In this document: positions 1 to 11,639 of the stretch, in pieces
Numbering within the stretch: the stretch's first letter is position 1
Layout of the letters: the number at the start of each line of letters is the position of its first letter
Origin: Oegoconia quadripuncta
Lineage: Eukaryota; Arthropoda; Insecta; Lepidoptera; Autostichidae
DNA length: 64,000 bases
Assembly: GCA_949316235.1 (NCBI GenBank)
Contig: OX438758.1
Span: 14,603,731 to 14,667,730, forward strand
Direction of reading: 5' to 3'
The notes under the pieces: model-generated
Seen by the model: the letters and a program-made list of their open reading frames with translations, nothing else
The model's database searches: none
What the model was told of the DNA's origin: nothing
Translations under genes and position numbers: made by a program

Positions 1-50
1 TTAGTATCTTAGGTTCTATAAGTATCATTTTTTTGCATTTTCCATTTTTA

Positions 51-362
51 TTAAATTTCCCCAATCAAAACCGTCCCCAAAATTATTGGTAGAAATGCTC
101 CACCTTTTTGCACAATGATACGCTTCCTTGATTTATTCTCTCCTTTCGAAATTAATTTTCTCAAAATTGTTTTATGCTTTCGTAATTTAATCTTGTCTTT
201 GTGTTTTAATGGTACCTTTCCAATTAAAATATTATAAATGCACTCACATATACAATTTATCTCATCATCCTGACAAACCTTTAACAAGGCCGTTCTAAAT
301 TTAGGTTTCAATGTTTGTAAAGCTGTCAGTAAATGTCGATGAGATGCCACTTTCCCATGCAT
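51..362 (-). CDS. Polinton PX-like small virion-type protein
   Basis: This 103-residue open frame has the layout of the small protein commonly called PX in Polintons and adintovirus-like elements. It has a basic N-terminal half with a CICECIYNIL-type motif, a lysine/arginine-rich middle, and a short hydrophobic C-terminal segment (about residues 88-100, GAFLPIILGTVL). Such C-terminal segments are thought to be membrane-active in related viruses, which is family knowledge and not shown here. It lies 71 bases downstream of the ATPase on the same strand, as expected for a Polinton. The frame is intact, although the neighbouring genes are not, so expression is doubtful. The family assignment is by remembered pattern only. 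Confidence 0.6.
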   Translation of the reverse strand: MHGKVASHRHLLTALQTLKPKFRTALLKVCQDDEINCICECIYNILIGKVPLKHKDKIKLRKHKTILRKLISKGENKSRKRIIVQKGGAFLPIILGTVLIGEI

Positions 363-433
363 TATCAGTTATTAATGTTCCTAAATTATTAAATCAATAT
401 GACTTATTTATACTGTTGTTACTCTTCGAAGCA

Positions 434-1084
434 TTATTTAGAACTGACTATAATTTCATTTGACTTGGCATATTTAAATCCTTTTTTAGGGATGTATACT
501 ATAGTGTGAACGTCAAAGGGAAAAATGTTAGTTTTGAATCTACACAAGTCATTTGTGTTTTGTTTTAAATGAACCATTAAATAACCATGAGGTTCTTTGG
601 TGGCATCTTTGTAGGCCTCTTCAACAAACTTAGAATTATCTGGATAAACTTGCCGGGCTAGGTAACGTATTTGTGTTTTATCTCTAGGATTTTTAAAGTA
701 AATTATATAACTAGAGTTCAAAGATATATCGCGCTGACCTTTTCCTTGATGAAATAAATTTTGTGTGATATAAAACACACTAACATTTCTGTGGTGACTG
801 CCTTTGGTAAAAATATCAACTATCCGACCATCTGATTCTCTCATAAGATCATCTATAAGTAATTGAGGATAATGGCCATCAAACATGCTCATATCTGGTA
901 CACCTTGGCAATATTTGACTTTTTCTAAATTATACAAACGTTGCATTTCATCATAACACCATGTAATTTGTTTGAACTCTACATCACAGACGTGCTTGCA
1001 ATTTTTAAGAAAATTAGTAACAAAGTTAGATTTCCCACAGCCACTAGGACCAGCGACTGGATGTAAAAGGATGTATGAAGTGTA
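434..1084 (-). pseudogene. Polinton A32-like DNA packaging ATPase, N-terminally damaged
   Basis: The frame contains a Walker A motif (GPSGCGKS, minus strand of 1028-1051) followed by a LLIDDLM Walker B-type segment and a VSVFYITQNLF sensor-like segment, the order seen in FtsK/HerA-type packaging ATPases of Polintons and large DNA viruses. The ATG at 946 lies after the P-loop, so the real start must be upstream. In frame, the sequence is closed by a TGA at 1085-1087 only about 11 codons before the P-loop, so the natural N-terminus appears lost or frameshifted. A 9-bp inverted repeat (1083-1091 and 1111-1119) sits exactly at this break. The protein would translocate element DNA into capsids using ATP. 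Confidence 0.8.
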
Positions 1085-1325
1085 TCATACTTGTCGCACG
1101 ACGTTCACTTAGTATGATAGGATAATCGGGAATGGAGGGTGTGAAAAATAAAAATTGTTTTTATACAAATATATTTAATTATTATTTAAAATGTAATCCT
1201 TATACATTAGAACTTAACTTACATATTTTATAATACTAGTGACAATGTCATCTATTTTAATTTGCAAAGACATTTCTAAATCGTGAACCATATTAACGCC
1301 TTACATTACAACTTAATCTAAATAA

Positions 1326-1938
1326 TTAAATCATTAGACCTACATATGTATACTTATAGTGCCCCCAAGCAACAGTATCTTGACCATTAGGTAAGATGTA
1401 GCGTTTAGTGTCACGGTATGATAATGAAATTTTATTAATTTTTTAGGTGAAAATTGTGTGCTTGATTGTTTTGAACCTGTACATTTTCGCAAACTCATTG
1501 CGTTTATTGGTTAGACAGCGTTTATAGTCCTCCAATTTTAATTTTTTGGTTACGCTCTTGTTGATACCCTTAGCTTTAGCTATTGTATTACTTGCTATTC
1601 TCATTGCATACATTTTAGAACGAAGACCAACGAATTCCATAAAAATAGCTCCATTGTTTTCATCTTTGAAACAGCCCAATCTTTTCTTGTTAATGCAAGG
1701 AAGTCCATAACGGTTGTCTATATCATAATTTGAAGTATCAAAATAATTATGTAAATCACATTTTATATCCTCATGAAGGTTGTTAGTATAAATTTGGTAT
1801 GCAAAGCTATCTGTGTCGGTATACAACAGTTTTAAATTGGATTTGAACTTATTCACCATATATTCATAATGAAATTTATACATTAATGTTTTAGAAATAT
1901 CTAGTATACAGAATCTTAAATATATAGGTTTATTATAA
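1326..1938 (-). pseudogene. Polinton DNA polymerase B, C-terminal fragment
   Basis: This is the C-terminal part of the polymerase, separated from the rest by the retrotransposon at 1939-6389. It carries the motif C catalytic signature YTDTDS with the two metal-binding aspartates, followed by the thumb-region pattern FMEFVGLRSKMYA. An in-frame TAA at 1443-1445 interrupts the gene, yet recognisable polymerase C-terminal sequence continues in the same frame for about 39 codons to a second stop at 1326-1328. The premature stop is therefore a mutation rather than the natural end. Family knowledge: these enzymes are protein-primed replicases of Polintons. Confidence 0.85.
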
Positions 1939-2459
1939 CAATAATAACAATAACAATATTTTATTGAACCGAAATAAATTACACAACTGTTGAAGCTTTG
2001 TTGTCTGTGGTAGTTAAAAACTGTGTTACAGACAACAATGTCTTCCCCATATAATTTGTACAATAAGTAAATTTTTGCCATCTAAGGGTGTAGAGTGTTT
2101 GGTAAGTATATAAATATAAGTAAATAATATAAGTATATAAAATATATTTGAATATATATATATATATAGGATATAATATATATCTACAAAATTCTTTGTT
2201 GCACTTATGTTATTTTTCTTTTATATAGTAACATATACACATAAGTTGATAGATACCTGTATACATAAATACATACCTCTATATTAATATATTTAATTAG
2301 GTTATATTCTGAATAGCATTGTAGGTATAAATTGTGCACAGCATTTGATCATTTGATTGGAAGCAGATTTATCTGGAATAATTTTACAGTAGGGCAGAAG
2401 AAAGAAGTTTTATATCATACCAGAATTACGCATTAATTACAAAAAGTTCTTCAGTAGAT

Positions 2460-5328
2460 TTATAATTCAAGGTAAGTAACCATCTCTGTATTACAACTTT
2501 GCCATTCACGCAGAGACGCTGGGTAGATATTTAATATTTTATTAATTTTATTATAAAGGAATGCTGACAGGTAGATCCTTTGTCGACGTGCAAAAGAAGT
2601 GCGACAGATTGGAGGATTGTGCACCTTGTAATTTCTACGACTATCACTAAATATATTTGGATCATAAGGTGTAAGGCAATGCTTGTACAGAGTGAGCCGA
2701 TGAATATACAGTTGACGAACTGATAGAACCTGACATTTTGAATATAGTGCTTGTGTGGGAAAACGGTAGTGGCTAAAAGTAAGGACCTTAAGCAGGGATC
2801 TTTGCGCTCTTTCCACATCAATCATAAAAGTTTTACATGCCCCTCCCCAAACTTCAATGCAGTAGCCAATGATAGATTGAGCTAGTGTGTAGTAGACGGA
2901 GCGAAGAAGTTCAAGTGAGGCTGCAGTCCTAAGTTTTTTTAAAAATCCAGATCAACTTCCGAATACGACCGGAGAGCATGATAATGTAGGGTCGCCAACT
3001 GAGCCTGTCATCAAGAATGACGCCAAGGTATTTGACAGAGTCACATTTAGAAATAGGAAGACATTCACAGGTACTATCGGAACCGATGCTGCAGGCATGC
3101 ACTTTAAGATTCATGTCGCAGGGTACATTTGATGTTAAGGCAAACTGCAGGTAAGTGGTTGCCATGCCATGCACCATTCTTAAGCCACTTTCCGCAGATT
3201 GATACACCTCATCCCATGTTCGGCCATAAAAAACTACAGCAGTGTCATCAGCATATGTGAACATCTTCCCATTCTTTAGGACCATTTGGCACAAGTCGTT
3301 GATGTATATCAGAAAAAGGCTAGGGCCGAGGACACTTCCCTGTGGCACACCAAAAGATACATTACAGTTCGAACTAACGTGTGTATCAATTTTAACTTGC
3401 TGAACTCTGTTGCTGAGAAAATCTTTGTAAATTTCCAGCGCCTTTCCACGAACACCGATGCGCTCCAGTTTATCGATAAGGGTAGGAATCGCAACCGTAT
3501 CAAACGCCTTAGCAAGATCAAGAAATACTGCTACACATTTTTGTTTGGCGTCTAGATGCTGACTAACATAATCAGTTAGAGATCCAACAGCATCAGTAGT
3601 ACTTAAACCTGGTCTAAAGCCAAACTGATTATTTGATATAAGATGATTATGATCCAGAAATTTAATTAACTGTGAATTTAGGTGTTTTTCCAATATTTTA
3701 GAAAGATCAGTTAATACTGAAATCGGGCGGTAATTATTGATACTGCCACGAGATCCTCCCTTGTGTACCGGGGTTATAATGGCTTTCTTAAAAGCTTCCG
3801 GAAACGTACCTTGCTCATAGCACAACGCTAAAAGTTTAGTTAAGGGTGGAACTATTATATCCTTTGCCATTTTTAGGAATTGAGATGAAATACCATCCCA
3901 ACCCACAGCACAATTGTTTTTAAGACCCAGTATTAACATTTCTACTTCACTGTCATCTGGAGGCAAAATAACAATAGAATTTAGGCAATGTGATATTCCA
4001 TGTCCCTGACTATTAGTATTACAAATACCACCAGTTTGTTCGACATTAGCTGCTAATTTACTTCCAATAGTTGCAAAATATTCATTTACTTTATTTACAG
4101 ATTCCAACGGTGATTCAGCAAAATGCAAAAGTTCAGAAAGTATTGACTTTGACGTTTTAATGTCAGTGATAGTTTTAACTGCATTCCAAGTTTGTTTAAT
4201 GGTTGTTGAATTTTCCAGGAGAGACCTTTCGTAGTTCATTTTTATATTCTTGAGCAATTTGTTACAAAAATTACGATACCGTCTATACGTTATCTCCAGT
4301 ATTTTGTTGTTAGGGTCTTTATTATGCCTGTATTGTAATCTATCTCTATTTCGTGCACATCGTAATAAGCCTGGGGTCATCCATGGCTTGATTATACGAC
4401 GGCGACAGGGTATGATTACTTTTTTGGTGTGCATAGATACCACCTGTGACAAAATACTAACAAACTTTGAAACTGCAACATTAGCATCTGATGAAGATGT
4501 AATGAAGGAAAAGTCAATATCTTTCAAATTCTCTACCGCTGCCAAATTGTTTGTTTTCAGGAATGTCATGTTCTTGTTGTTACGTGCAATATTTAGGCTT
4601 AAATTCAATAGGATCGTTGCGTGATCTGTAACAGACGAATCAATGACCACGGTAATAGCAGGATAAACAGTTCGTAGCATTACGTGATCTAAGCAGTTTT
4701 TCAACCTAGTGGGATATGTGTGACTCGGGAAAAGTCCAAGTTCGGATATCAGATTAAGGTAAGTCAAACTTTGTCTGTCATTACTATTATCATTAATATT
4801 GATATTAACATCACCTATTAGGGCTACAGTTTTATATGAACTTAGAGCCTGCATGATTGAGGCTATACTATTAAGAAAACTGTCTATGCATACTACAGAA
4901 GGCGAGCGGTAAGTTGCCAATATAGCAGTATCAGGTTCTATTTTGATTAGCATAAATGTTCCACCAGGATAATCCTGTTCAATTACAACACAGTTTAAAC
5001 TATCTTTAACATAAATCACAATACCATCACTTTGATTTAAATGTTTATGAGTGCAAAAAGTCGAGTAATTATCTAAGGAGGGTAAGGGTTTACGTTCATT
5101 TAGCCAGCATTCTGTCAGTATAATAATATCGACAGCAAAAGTAAATCTAGTGATTTGGGCCAAGAAACTATCAAAATTTTTATATATGCTTCGTATATTT
5201 TGTGTAATAATGTTAAGACATCTATCCGACGGATTAATGATAGAATTACACTTGTCAGTATCGCAGATATAAGCATCAGCTACAGTGACACAGTCAACAT
5301 TGTTGGAAATTGTTTTTATGGAAGCCAT
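2460..5328 (-). pseudogene. Non-LTR ORF2: endonuclease/reverse transcriptase, one frameshift
   Basis: The N-terminal third is an apurinic-type endonuclease (NIRSIYKNFD near residue 44, a GDVN motif near residue 172, and DHAT near residue 237). The reverse transcriptase follows, with the GFRP, VFLDLAKAFDTV, GVPQGSVLGP and YADD motifs, the last two marking the palm active site. After 799 residues the frame closes at 2929 in a T-run (2934-2940). The C-terminal domain continues in another frame from 2825 to 2460, so a homopolymer indel has broken the gene. It would nick target DNA and reverse-transcribe its own RNA at the nick. ORF2 starts 487 bases after ORF1 ends. Confidence 0.88.
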
Positions 5329-5815
5329 TGCAAACTAAATTTAGCTGTGGCATATCTATATGGGGACATAAAAACTACATATAATAAGTAACTGATATCA
5401 GAGGCCTTAACTAAAAAATACACAATCATATAAATTAGAATGTCACGTAAATATACGATGCACTTCCTGCTAACTTTTGCTATTATGCGCACTAGCAAAT
5501 AGTAAACATAATGCAGTATACTACAAAGAATATTGATCAATATGCTTATATATGTACATTGATCAATATGCTTATATATGTACAAAATGAAATACTTATA
5601 ATAATATAAGGAATATATATATCACATACTGTGCAGCAGACTGGGTTATTACTGATATAAATAATATTAATAAGTGCGTTTATAAATGATCGAAGTTGAA
5701 TAGTTATAATAATATATAAAATATAGAAATAATATACAGTGAAGTTAGAGTCCGAATCGCGTTTGCATAACTCAAACAAGTATTTTGCGTTTGCTATAGT
5801 GGTAAATAACGATAG
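5329..5815 (-). other. Inter-ORF spacer with 26-bp duplication
   Basis: This AT-rich spacer between the two retrotransposon reading frames contains an exact 26-bp tandem duplication (5532-5557 and 5558-5583). Nothing else was recognised. Confidence 0.5.
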
Positions 5816-6389
5816 TCAATCCTCCTTGCGCAGTTTTTCAATGATTTCCTCGTTGTCAATACGTATCGGCTTTCCTCCTTCTTCTTTACGGATGAAGACT
5901 CTCCCAAAAGAAGTCCAACAGAACTTAAATTCTTTTTCCTTAGCTAGATTCCGGGACTGAAAGTACAAACGTTGTCCTTTCAGCGTCAAACATTCGGAAA
6001 TATATATTGGTCTTAGTGGTTCAGAGATACCAAAGTGAGAGGTATTCAATTTACAGTTGCGGTTCGATTTGTTGTAGTCACGGAATTTTTTGATCAGAGT
6101 TTCTTTGGTGATCGTTCGTGAAAACTCAACAATAATATGCCTATTGGAGGTAGTATTAGATCTGGTTCTAAAAACATCCTTGATGTCATGATTAGTCAGG
6201 GATAAATTCAAGATCTTGGCTGTTTGAGAAACAATTTCACAGAGATCATTTTTGGATTCGTTTGACTTCACCGGCATGTTTCTAATTTCAATTTTTGAGG
6301 CACATTGGTTTCGCTCCAAGTTATCTATCTTTTCTTCAAGTTGTGAAATATAATGTCGGTCAGATTTTCTATAATTTTCTATATTTCTA
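5816..6389 (-). pseudogene. Non-LTR ORF1, baculovirus FP-like domain, 5'-truncated
   Basis: From the first ATG at 6319 there are 167 residues, but the open sequence upstream to 6365 reads as more of the same coiled coil (ISQLEEKIDNLERNQ). The real protein is therefore longer and its beginning has been lost. The segment starting KIEIRNMPV and running to KEFKFCWTSFGRVFIRKEEG resembles the FP (few polyhedra) C-terminal domain family found in ORF1 proteins of many lepidopteran non-LTR elements. The family role is nucleic-acid binding and chaperone activity in the ribonucleoprotein (inferred). Confidence 0.7.
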
Positions 6390-9044
6390 TATTATAAATT
6401 ACTTTTACTTTTTTTAATTGTACAGCAACTAAATTTTCTGAAAATATTGACAAGCTATGAAATTCTGGTCTGGCTATGAAACTTTCAACTCCTTGACTTT
6501 TACCACGTCTAATCCAATGTGTTAAAATATGAACTTTGACTCTCTTTTCGACATTTTCCATAGTTTTACCAAAAACAGCGTTATTCATTAATTTATAGAA
6601 ATCTTTTTCAAAGTCGCTATGTGCCGTAGTACGTACTTCAGTATTTAAATCGACATATTTTTTTAACCATCTGCATTGAATAAATTTTAAGATCCTATGT
6701 ACTTTAGTCAACTTTAATCCATTTTGAAGACATTGTATTAGAATTTGATAGTGAATTACATATTTAGATTTATTATATAATGTAGGTATAAGTTTTTTTT
6801 CTTTGCTTTTTCCCAAACAAATGTGTTCTGGGCAGAATGGGAAATCTGAGTGAGCATCGTGCAAGGTATGAGGATACTCCAAGTCTACTTCTAATATATA
6901 ACCGTGTTCAGAATTTTCTGAAATATTAAAATCAGTATGGAGATCAACCCATTCAAAACCTCCAATTGGAAGACTTTGAGACATTGCCCAACCATACAAG
7001 TTATTGGCGTCAAGATATATTAAGTAAGAGGACGGTTCTTTTTCATTGTAATCGGTCATATAAATATTGTTTGCTTTTGCATATCGATTGCTACATTGAG
7101 ATATTCCACCCCTTAGACCCTTTTTTATAAAGGCTATCATATCAAAATCAGTTAATAGTTCTAATTCAATACCGGTATACTTTAGCATAGCATCCCAACT
7201 TAAACCAGGTGCCGTATAATAATGAGCAGGATCTAAACCATAAGTTTTCAAACACACGGTACGGAAGTTTTCAAAAACATCTGTTAATAATAATACGTCG
7301 GTTTTCAAGTAAAGATTCGAATAATCACCCATATTTTTACAATTAAAATGTTTCCAAACATCCTTAGCATGATGATAGTCTTGATCGCTAATGTGACTAT
7401 CTGTGAGCAAGTTATAAAAATCTTTTTGTTCAGGTTATGATTCTACTTGAAGAGATTGATATGTATTAGCTTTATTGTGGGGAAATACCCCTTTGCGTTT
7501 TAAAAGACAAAAATCTTCTATATCGACATATGCTTTATGTAGTTCCCCAAATTGATCATCTTGAAGATTATTTGATAGATTATCTAAACTGCAAGCTAAA
7601 AACTTAAATGAATCTAGAAATCTTAATGAAAATCTTCTTCCATTAATGTTGATATGTTTTGTAAAAGAGATATATTTTTCTTTATTTTGCGAAATTACTT
7701 CTATGTCTCCCTCAAATAAATTTAAGGCGTGCACTATAAAATGGGCATCGTAATTACTGAGGTTATGGATCAAAATCGGTAAATATAGCGGTGGTCTAAA
7801 TTTTAAACTGCAATTAGAATGAACAACACCCTGGAAATCACCCGAACACCAATCATAATATAAAATGGTTTCATCGTTCAAGTAACACATATGTAACAAT
7901 TTTTGGCCATTTTAATTTTATTTTTATCCTCAGCTGTCAAAGACTTTGATCGTTTTTGAAAACAGAAGTATTTACTGATTTTTTTAAGATCATTATAAAG
8001 ATATTCCATAAAAATTTTTGCACAATAAGGACCGGTGTACGTTTTATATGTGGAAAGGTTATCATCGAAGGAACATTTAATAAAATAACCAACACTGTAC
8101 ACTTCATGTCTCTGAACATTTTGAGTATATGACTCTTGGGGGTCCAGATTACAACACTCCATACCATTTAAAAAAGCTTCGAAATCAGCATAGATAAAAA
8201 AAGGCAATTTCAAAATTTATCAAACACAAGTTTATTACTTGAAACTTCATTTCCGAGCCAGTTCTTTTTTTTTATATCACTGGTGGGGAGTTCCACTGTT
8301 ATATGTGTACAATCATTTTTTTGATGATTGTTTAGTTTTTCCTTTGTATAAAAATACAAAAGACAACCATCACATATATATATTGCATTACGTTTCTTGG
8401 AAATTTGTGAGCTCACTAACCTAGATAATTTTTTTATAAAACAGTAATGTCCACCACTCATTTGATATATATAACAAATTCATATGGTTATCTTTTCGAG
8501 ATTTTGTAAAGTACAAAGGACCTATCACTGTGCTACTTTTTGTTTGACTATTTTACTCTAACCCAAAAACATTTATGCTAATATTGTTAAGCGTTTCTAC
8601 TTTACCAATGTCTTTCAATTTTATAGGAAATGACAAATTAATAAACTATGAGTGAAGCCCATTTCAAACACTCATGATCTTTGTTCTTTACATTAATAAC
8701 TGCTTTCTTAAGTTTAATGTCATTCGGTAAATCAAGATAAGAAGAGCCGCGTAAAGGTTTAAATTTATTGACATTCATATCCAAGTATTTGTTTTCTTTT
8801 AAACTCCACCCACTATCTTTTTTCTCAAACTCTGACATTCTATTACATATAATTTCAGTGAAAGATATAAAAAAATTATCTAATTCATCACCTTCACTTA
8901 AAATCCAATTAGACGTTTGAAAATCAAAAGAATTTTGCAATTTTTTCGTTTCTTGTATAAAGTCAGCTTGGACAATGAAATTTGCCTTAAATATAGTTAA
9001 CTGCTTAATACAATCATTTAAAAGCTCAAACAAAGTATTCTTAA
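6390..9044 (-). pseudogene. Polinton DNA polymerase B, central part
   Basis: Collinear pieces in shifting frames (9033-8638, 8637-8462, 8461-8210, 8213-7878, 7899-7435, 7410-6379) make up the exonuclease and most of the palm. Visible motifs are ADFEAFL (exonuclease I), NLSNYDAHFIV (exonuclease II), LDANNLYGWAMSQ (polymerase motif A) and MNNAVFGKTMEN (motif B). At least three frame changes and an in-frame TAG within 8462-8637 show it is dead. Motif C lies beyond the inserted retrotransposon at 1443-1938, and the N-terminus lies beyond the Helitron at 12737. The last codons before 6390 read into the retrotransposon. Confidence 0.85.
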
Positions 9045-9080
9045 CTAGCAGCTGCCCGCGACTTCGTCCGCGTAGACTAC
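9045..9080 (-). other. Helitron 3' terminus: hairpin plus CTAG
   Basis: On the minus strand a GC-rich palindrome (CGCGGACGAAGTCGCG) is followed by a short spacer and CTAG, the rolling-circle termination structure of Helitrons. The next base is T of the host site. Confidence 0.88.
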
Positions 9081-9273
9081 ATGAATCAACACTTTATTAC
9101 TTTCCCACGGGAATACATTCAGCAGAAAAATTACCATGTAGAGTTTATCTCAAACAGGAAAAGACCCTGGGCAGATAACAGGTATGTGGAACAATGTTGG
9201 TGTTTTGCCAGGTAAATGAATTAAGACAGGGAACCATTAAAAGACCTTTCTGAAAAATTCTGGTTTATATTTA

Positions 9274-10640
9274 TTAAAGTACTTCCTTATAAACAACATT
9301 CTTTGCCATGTTTGAAGGTGGTAGCAATAGAACCAAACTTTGAGGTGAACTTACACGGGAGCATGCCACATAGAACTGACCGTGAGAGAAACAGTCCTGT
9401 CGTAGGTCTACTCCGGCGAATTTGAGAGTTTGCCCCTGCGACTTATTTATTGTCATGGCAAAACAGACCTTTAGTGGAAACTGAAGCCTTTTGAATTCAA
9501 AGGGAAGATCATTTGGTATTAATGGAATACGCGGTACAAACACTGTTTCTCCCTGAGCAGGTCCTGTTAAAATAGTGGCCTCTACTACGTTCCGGTGCAA
9601 AACCTTGACTTGCAACCTAGTACCGTTACAAAGTTTGGGTGGCTTTAAATTTCTCAATAACATAACAGGTGCACCCACACGTAGTAAAGTCTGTGATATG
9701 GCATACCCGTTGGGTTCAAAGTGTTCAAAAATTCTACGGGATAATTAACGGCATCGTCTGTGTTTACCACGGTATCTATTGAGCTATGAATAATCTGTTG
9801 TCCTTCAAAAGAGTTCAATAATATGTCATTGATGACCGCTGCTTGGTCGTTCTTTGGGGTCAGTATAGCTCTTTCGCATATCCACTCTATTGATTTTTCA
9901 TTAATGAGAGCAATGTCTGGATAAATTTTTGAAATCAGGTTTTCAACTGTTGTTACTGTAGTACACAGACCGGCAGGGACAGATATCATGCCATCTTTTT
10001 CGGGGTAATCACCGTTACCCAGTTTTAGCAAAAGGTCTGAAAATTGGCCGGCGGAAACATTACCTCTCATATTTTTTGATAATTTTAATATTTTGACCGA
10101 GGACCACAATTATGATCTTTTAAGACACGCTTTTATCTCATCGGCACGTGTTCCCCTTGGAACTACTGGTAGAGTTTGACGAAAGTCTCCCGCCAGCAAT
10201 ACAGTCAAACCACCCATCAATATTTTATTGCTCCGTATGTCTTGCAGCGATCTATTCAAAGCTTCTATACCTTTTTTATGGGCCATAGTACTTTCATCCC
10301 AGACAATAATTTTAGTTTTTCTTAATACTTCTGCAAATTTGCTCTGTTTTGAAATATTACATAATGGAGTTTCTACATTTGTTAAGTTAAGTGGCAACTT
10401 TAGAGCAGAGTGCGCGGTGGGACCGCCTTGCAAAAGTATTGCGGCAATTCCTGAAGAAGCCACAGCTAATGCAATATCACGTGTGACCCTTATTTTTCCC
10501 AAAATCAAATTTAATAGGTACGTTTTGCCGGTTCCTCCTGGAGCATCTAAAAAGAAAATTTGGCCCTCACTTGCATTTGCACTAGTTATTATTTGTTCGT
10601 ATACTGACTTTTGTTCATCTGTTGTAAACCCGCTAAAGCT
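9274..10640 (-). pseudogene. PIF1-like Helitron helicase fragment
   Basis: The reading begins near 10640 with a SGFTTDEQKSVYEQI Q-motif-like segment, then Walker A GGTGKT (about 10520-10540), IVWDEST (Walker B, DE), GDFRQTLPVVPRG (motif III), and near the C-terminus TINKSQGQTLKFAGVDL and FYVACSRVSSP (motifs V and VI). These are superfamily 1B PIF1 helicase motifs as found fused to Rep in Helitrons. An in-frame TAA at 10110 and a frameshift near 9680 break it. The upstream Rep domain is missing; its place is taken by simple repeats from 10660 onward. Confidence 0.88.
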
Positions 10641-10667
10641 ACCACATCATAGCTAGATTCTTGTCTT

Positions 10668-10957
10668 CGACTATGACTTTGACTATGACTTTGCGTATGA
10701 CTATGACTATGACTTTGACTATGACTTTGACTATGACTTTGACTATGACTTTGACTATGACTTTGACTATGACTTTGACTATGACTTTGACTATGACTTT
10801 GACTATGACTTTGACTATGACTTTGACTTTGACTATGACTTTGACTATGACGTTGACTATGACGTTGACTATGACTTTGACTATGACTTTGACTATGACT
10901 TTGACTATGACTTTGACTATGACTTTGACTATGACTTTGACTATGACTTTGACTATG
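10668..10957. repeat. 12-bp tandem repeat (CTATGACTTTGA)n
   Basis: About two dozen near-perfect copies of a 12-bp unit follow the helicase remnant inside the Helitron. The array gives an open frame of MTLTMTLT type, which is a repeat artefact and not a gene. Confidence 0.95.
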
Positions 10958-11560
10958 AGCCTTCGACTTTGAGCCTTCGACTTTGAGCCTTCGACTTTGA
11001 GCCTTCGACTTTGAGCCTTCGACTTTGAGCCTTCGACTTTGAGCCTTCGACTTTGAGCCTTCGACTTTGAGCCTTCGACTTTGAGCCTTCGACTTTGAGC
11101 CTTCGACTTTGAGCCTTCGACTTTGAGCCTTCGACTTTGAGCCTTCGACTTTGAGCCTTCGACTTTGAGCCTTCGACTTTGAGCCTTCGACTTTGAGCCT
11201 TCGACTTTGAGCCTTCGACTTTGAGCCTTCGACTTTGAGGTTTCGACTTTGAGTCTTCGACTTTGAGCCTTCGACTTTGAGCCTTCGACTTTGAGCCTTC
11301 GACTTTGAGCCTTCGACTTTGAGCCTTCGACTTTCAGCCTTCGACTTTCAGCCTTCGAATTTGAGCCTTCGACTTTGAGCCTTCGACTTTGAGCCTTCGA
11401 CTTTGAGCCTTCGACTTTGAGCCTTCGACTTTGAGCCTTCGACTTTGAGCCTTCGACTTTGAGCCTTCGACTTTGAGCCTTCGACTTTGAGCCTTCGACT
11501 TTGAGCCTTCGACTTTGAGCCTTCGACTTTGAGCCTTCGACTTTGAGCCTTAGACTTTGA
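10958..11560. repeat. 14-bp tandem repeat (GCCTTCGACTTTGA)n
   Basis: About forty copies of a 14-bp unit directly abut the 12-bp array and share the GACTTTGA core, so one probably evolved from the other. The array decays to imperfect copies by about 11610. Confidence 0.95.
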
Positions 11561-11639
11561 ATTTCGAATTTGAATCTTCGACATTGACTCTCTTCGACTT
11601 TGACTCTTCGACTTCAACACCAATTTGAATTTGTGATTT

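Larger units (their letters stand above)
1939..6389 (-). mobile_element. Jockey-like non-LTR retrotransposon, 5'-truncated
   Basis: The element is flanked by an 8-bp direct repeat, tattataa, at 1931-1938 and 6390-6397, the target site duplication of its insertion into the polymerase gene. ORF2 encodes an endonuclease plus reverse transcriptase, and ORF1 carries a coiled coil and a baculovirus FP-like domain, a pairing seen in lepidopteran Jockey/Daphne-type elements. The 3' end is a short TTATTG-type microsatellite (minus strand of about 1939-1965) rather than poly-A. ORF1 is cut inside its coiled coil at 6389, so the element is 5'-truncated. Bases 1939-2459 are the 3' untranslated region and show nothing else. 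Confidence 0.85.

Noticed and set aside
10668..11560. Regularly spaced short repeats resembling a CRISPR array
   Set aside because: The repeats are contiguous 12- and 14-bp units without unique spacers, inside a eukaryotic Helitron.
10661..11623. Proteins made of MTLTMTLT or SKAQSRRLKVEG repeats
   Set aside because: They are translations of the tandem repeats.
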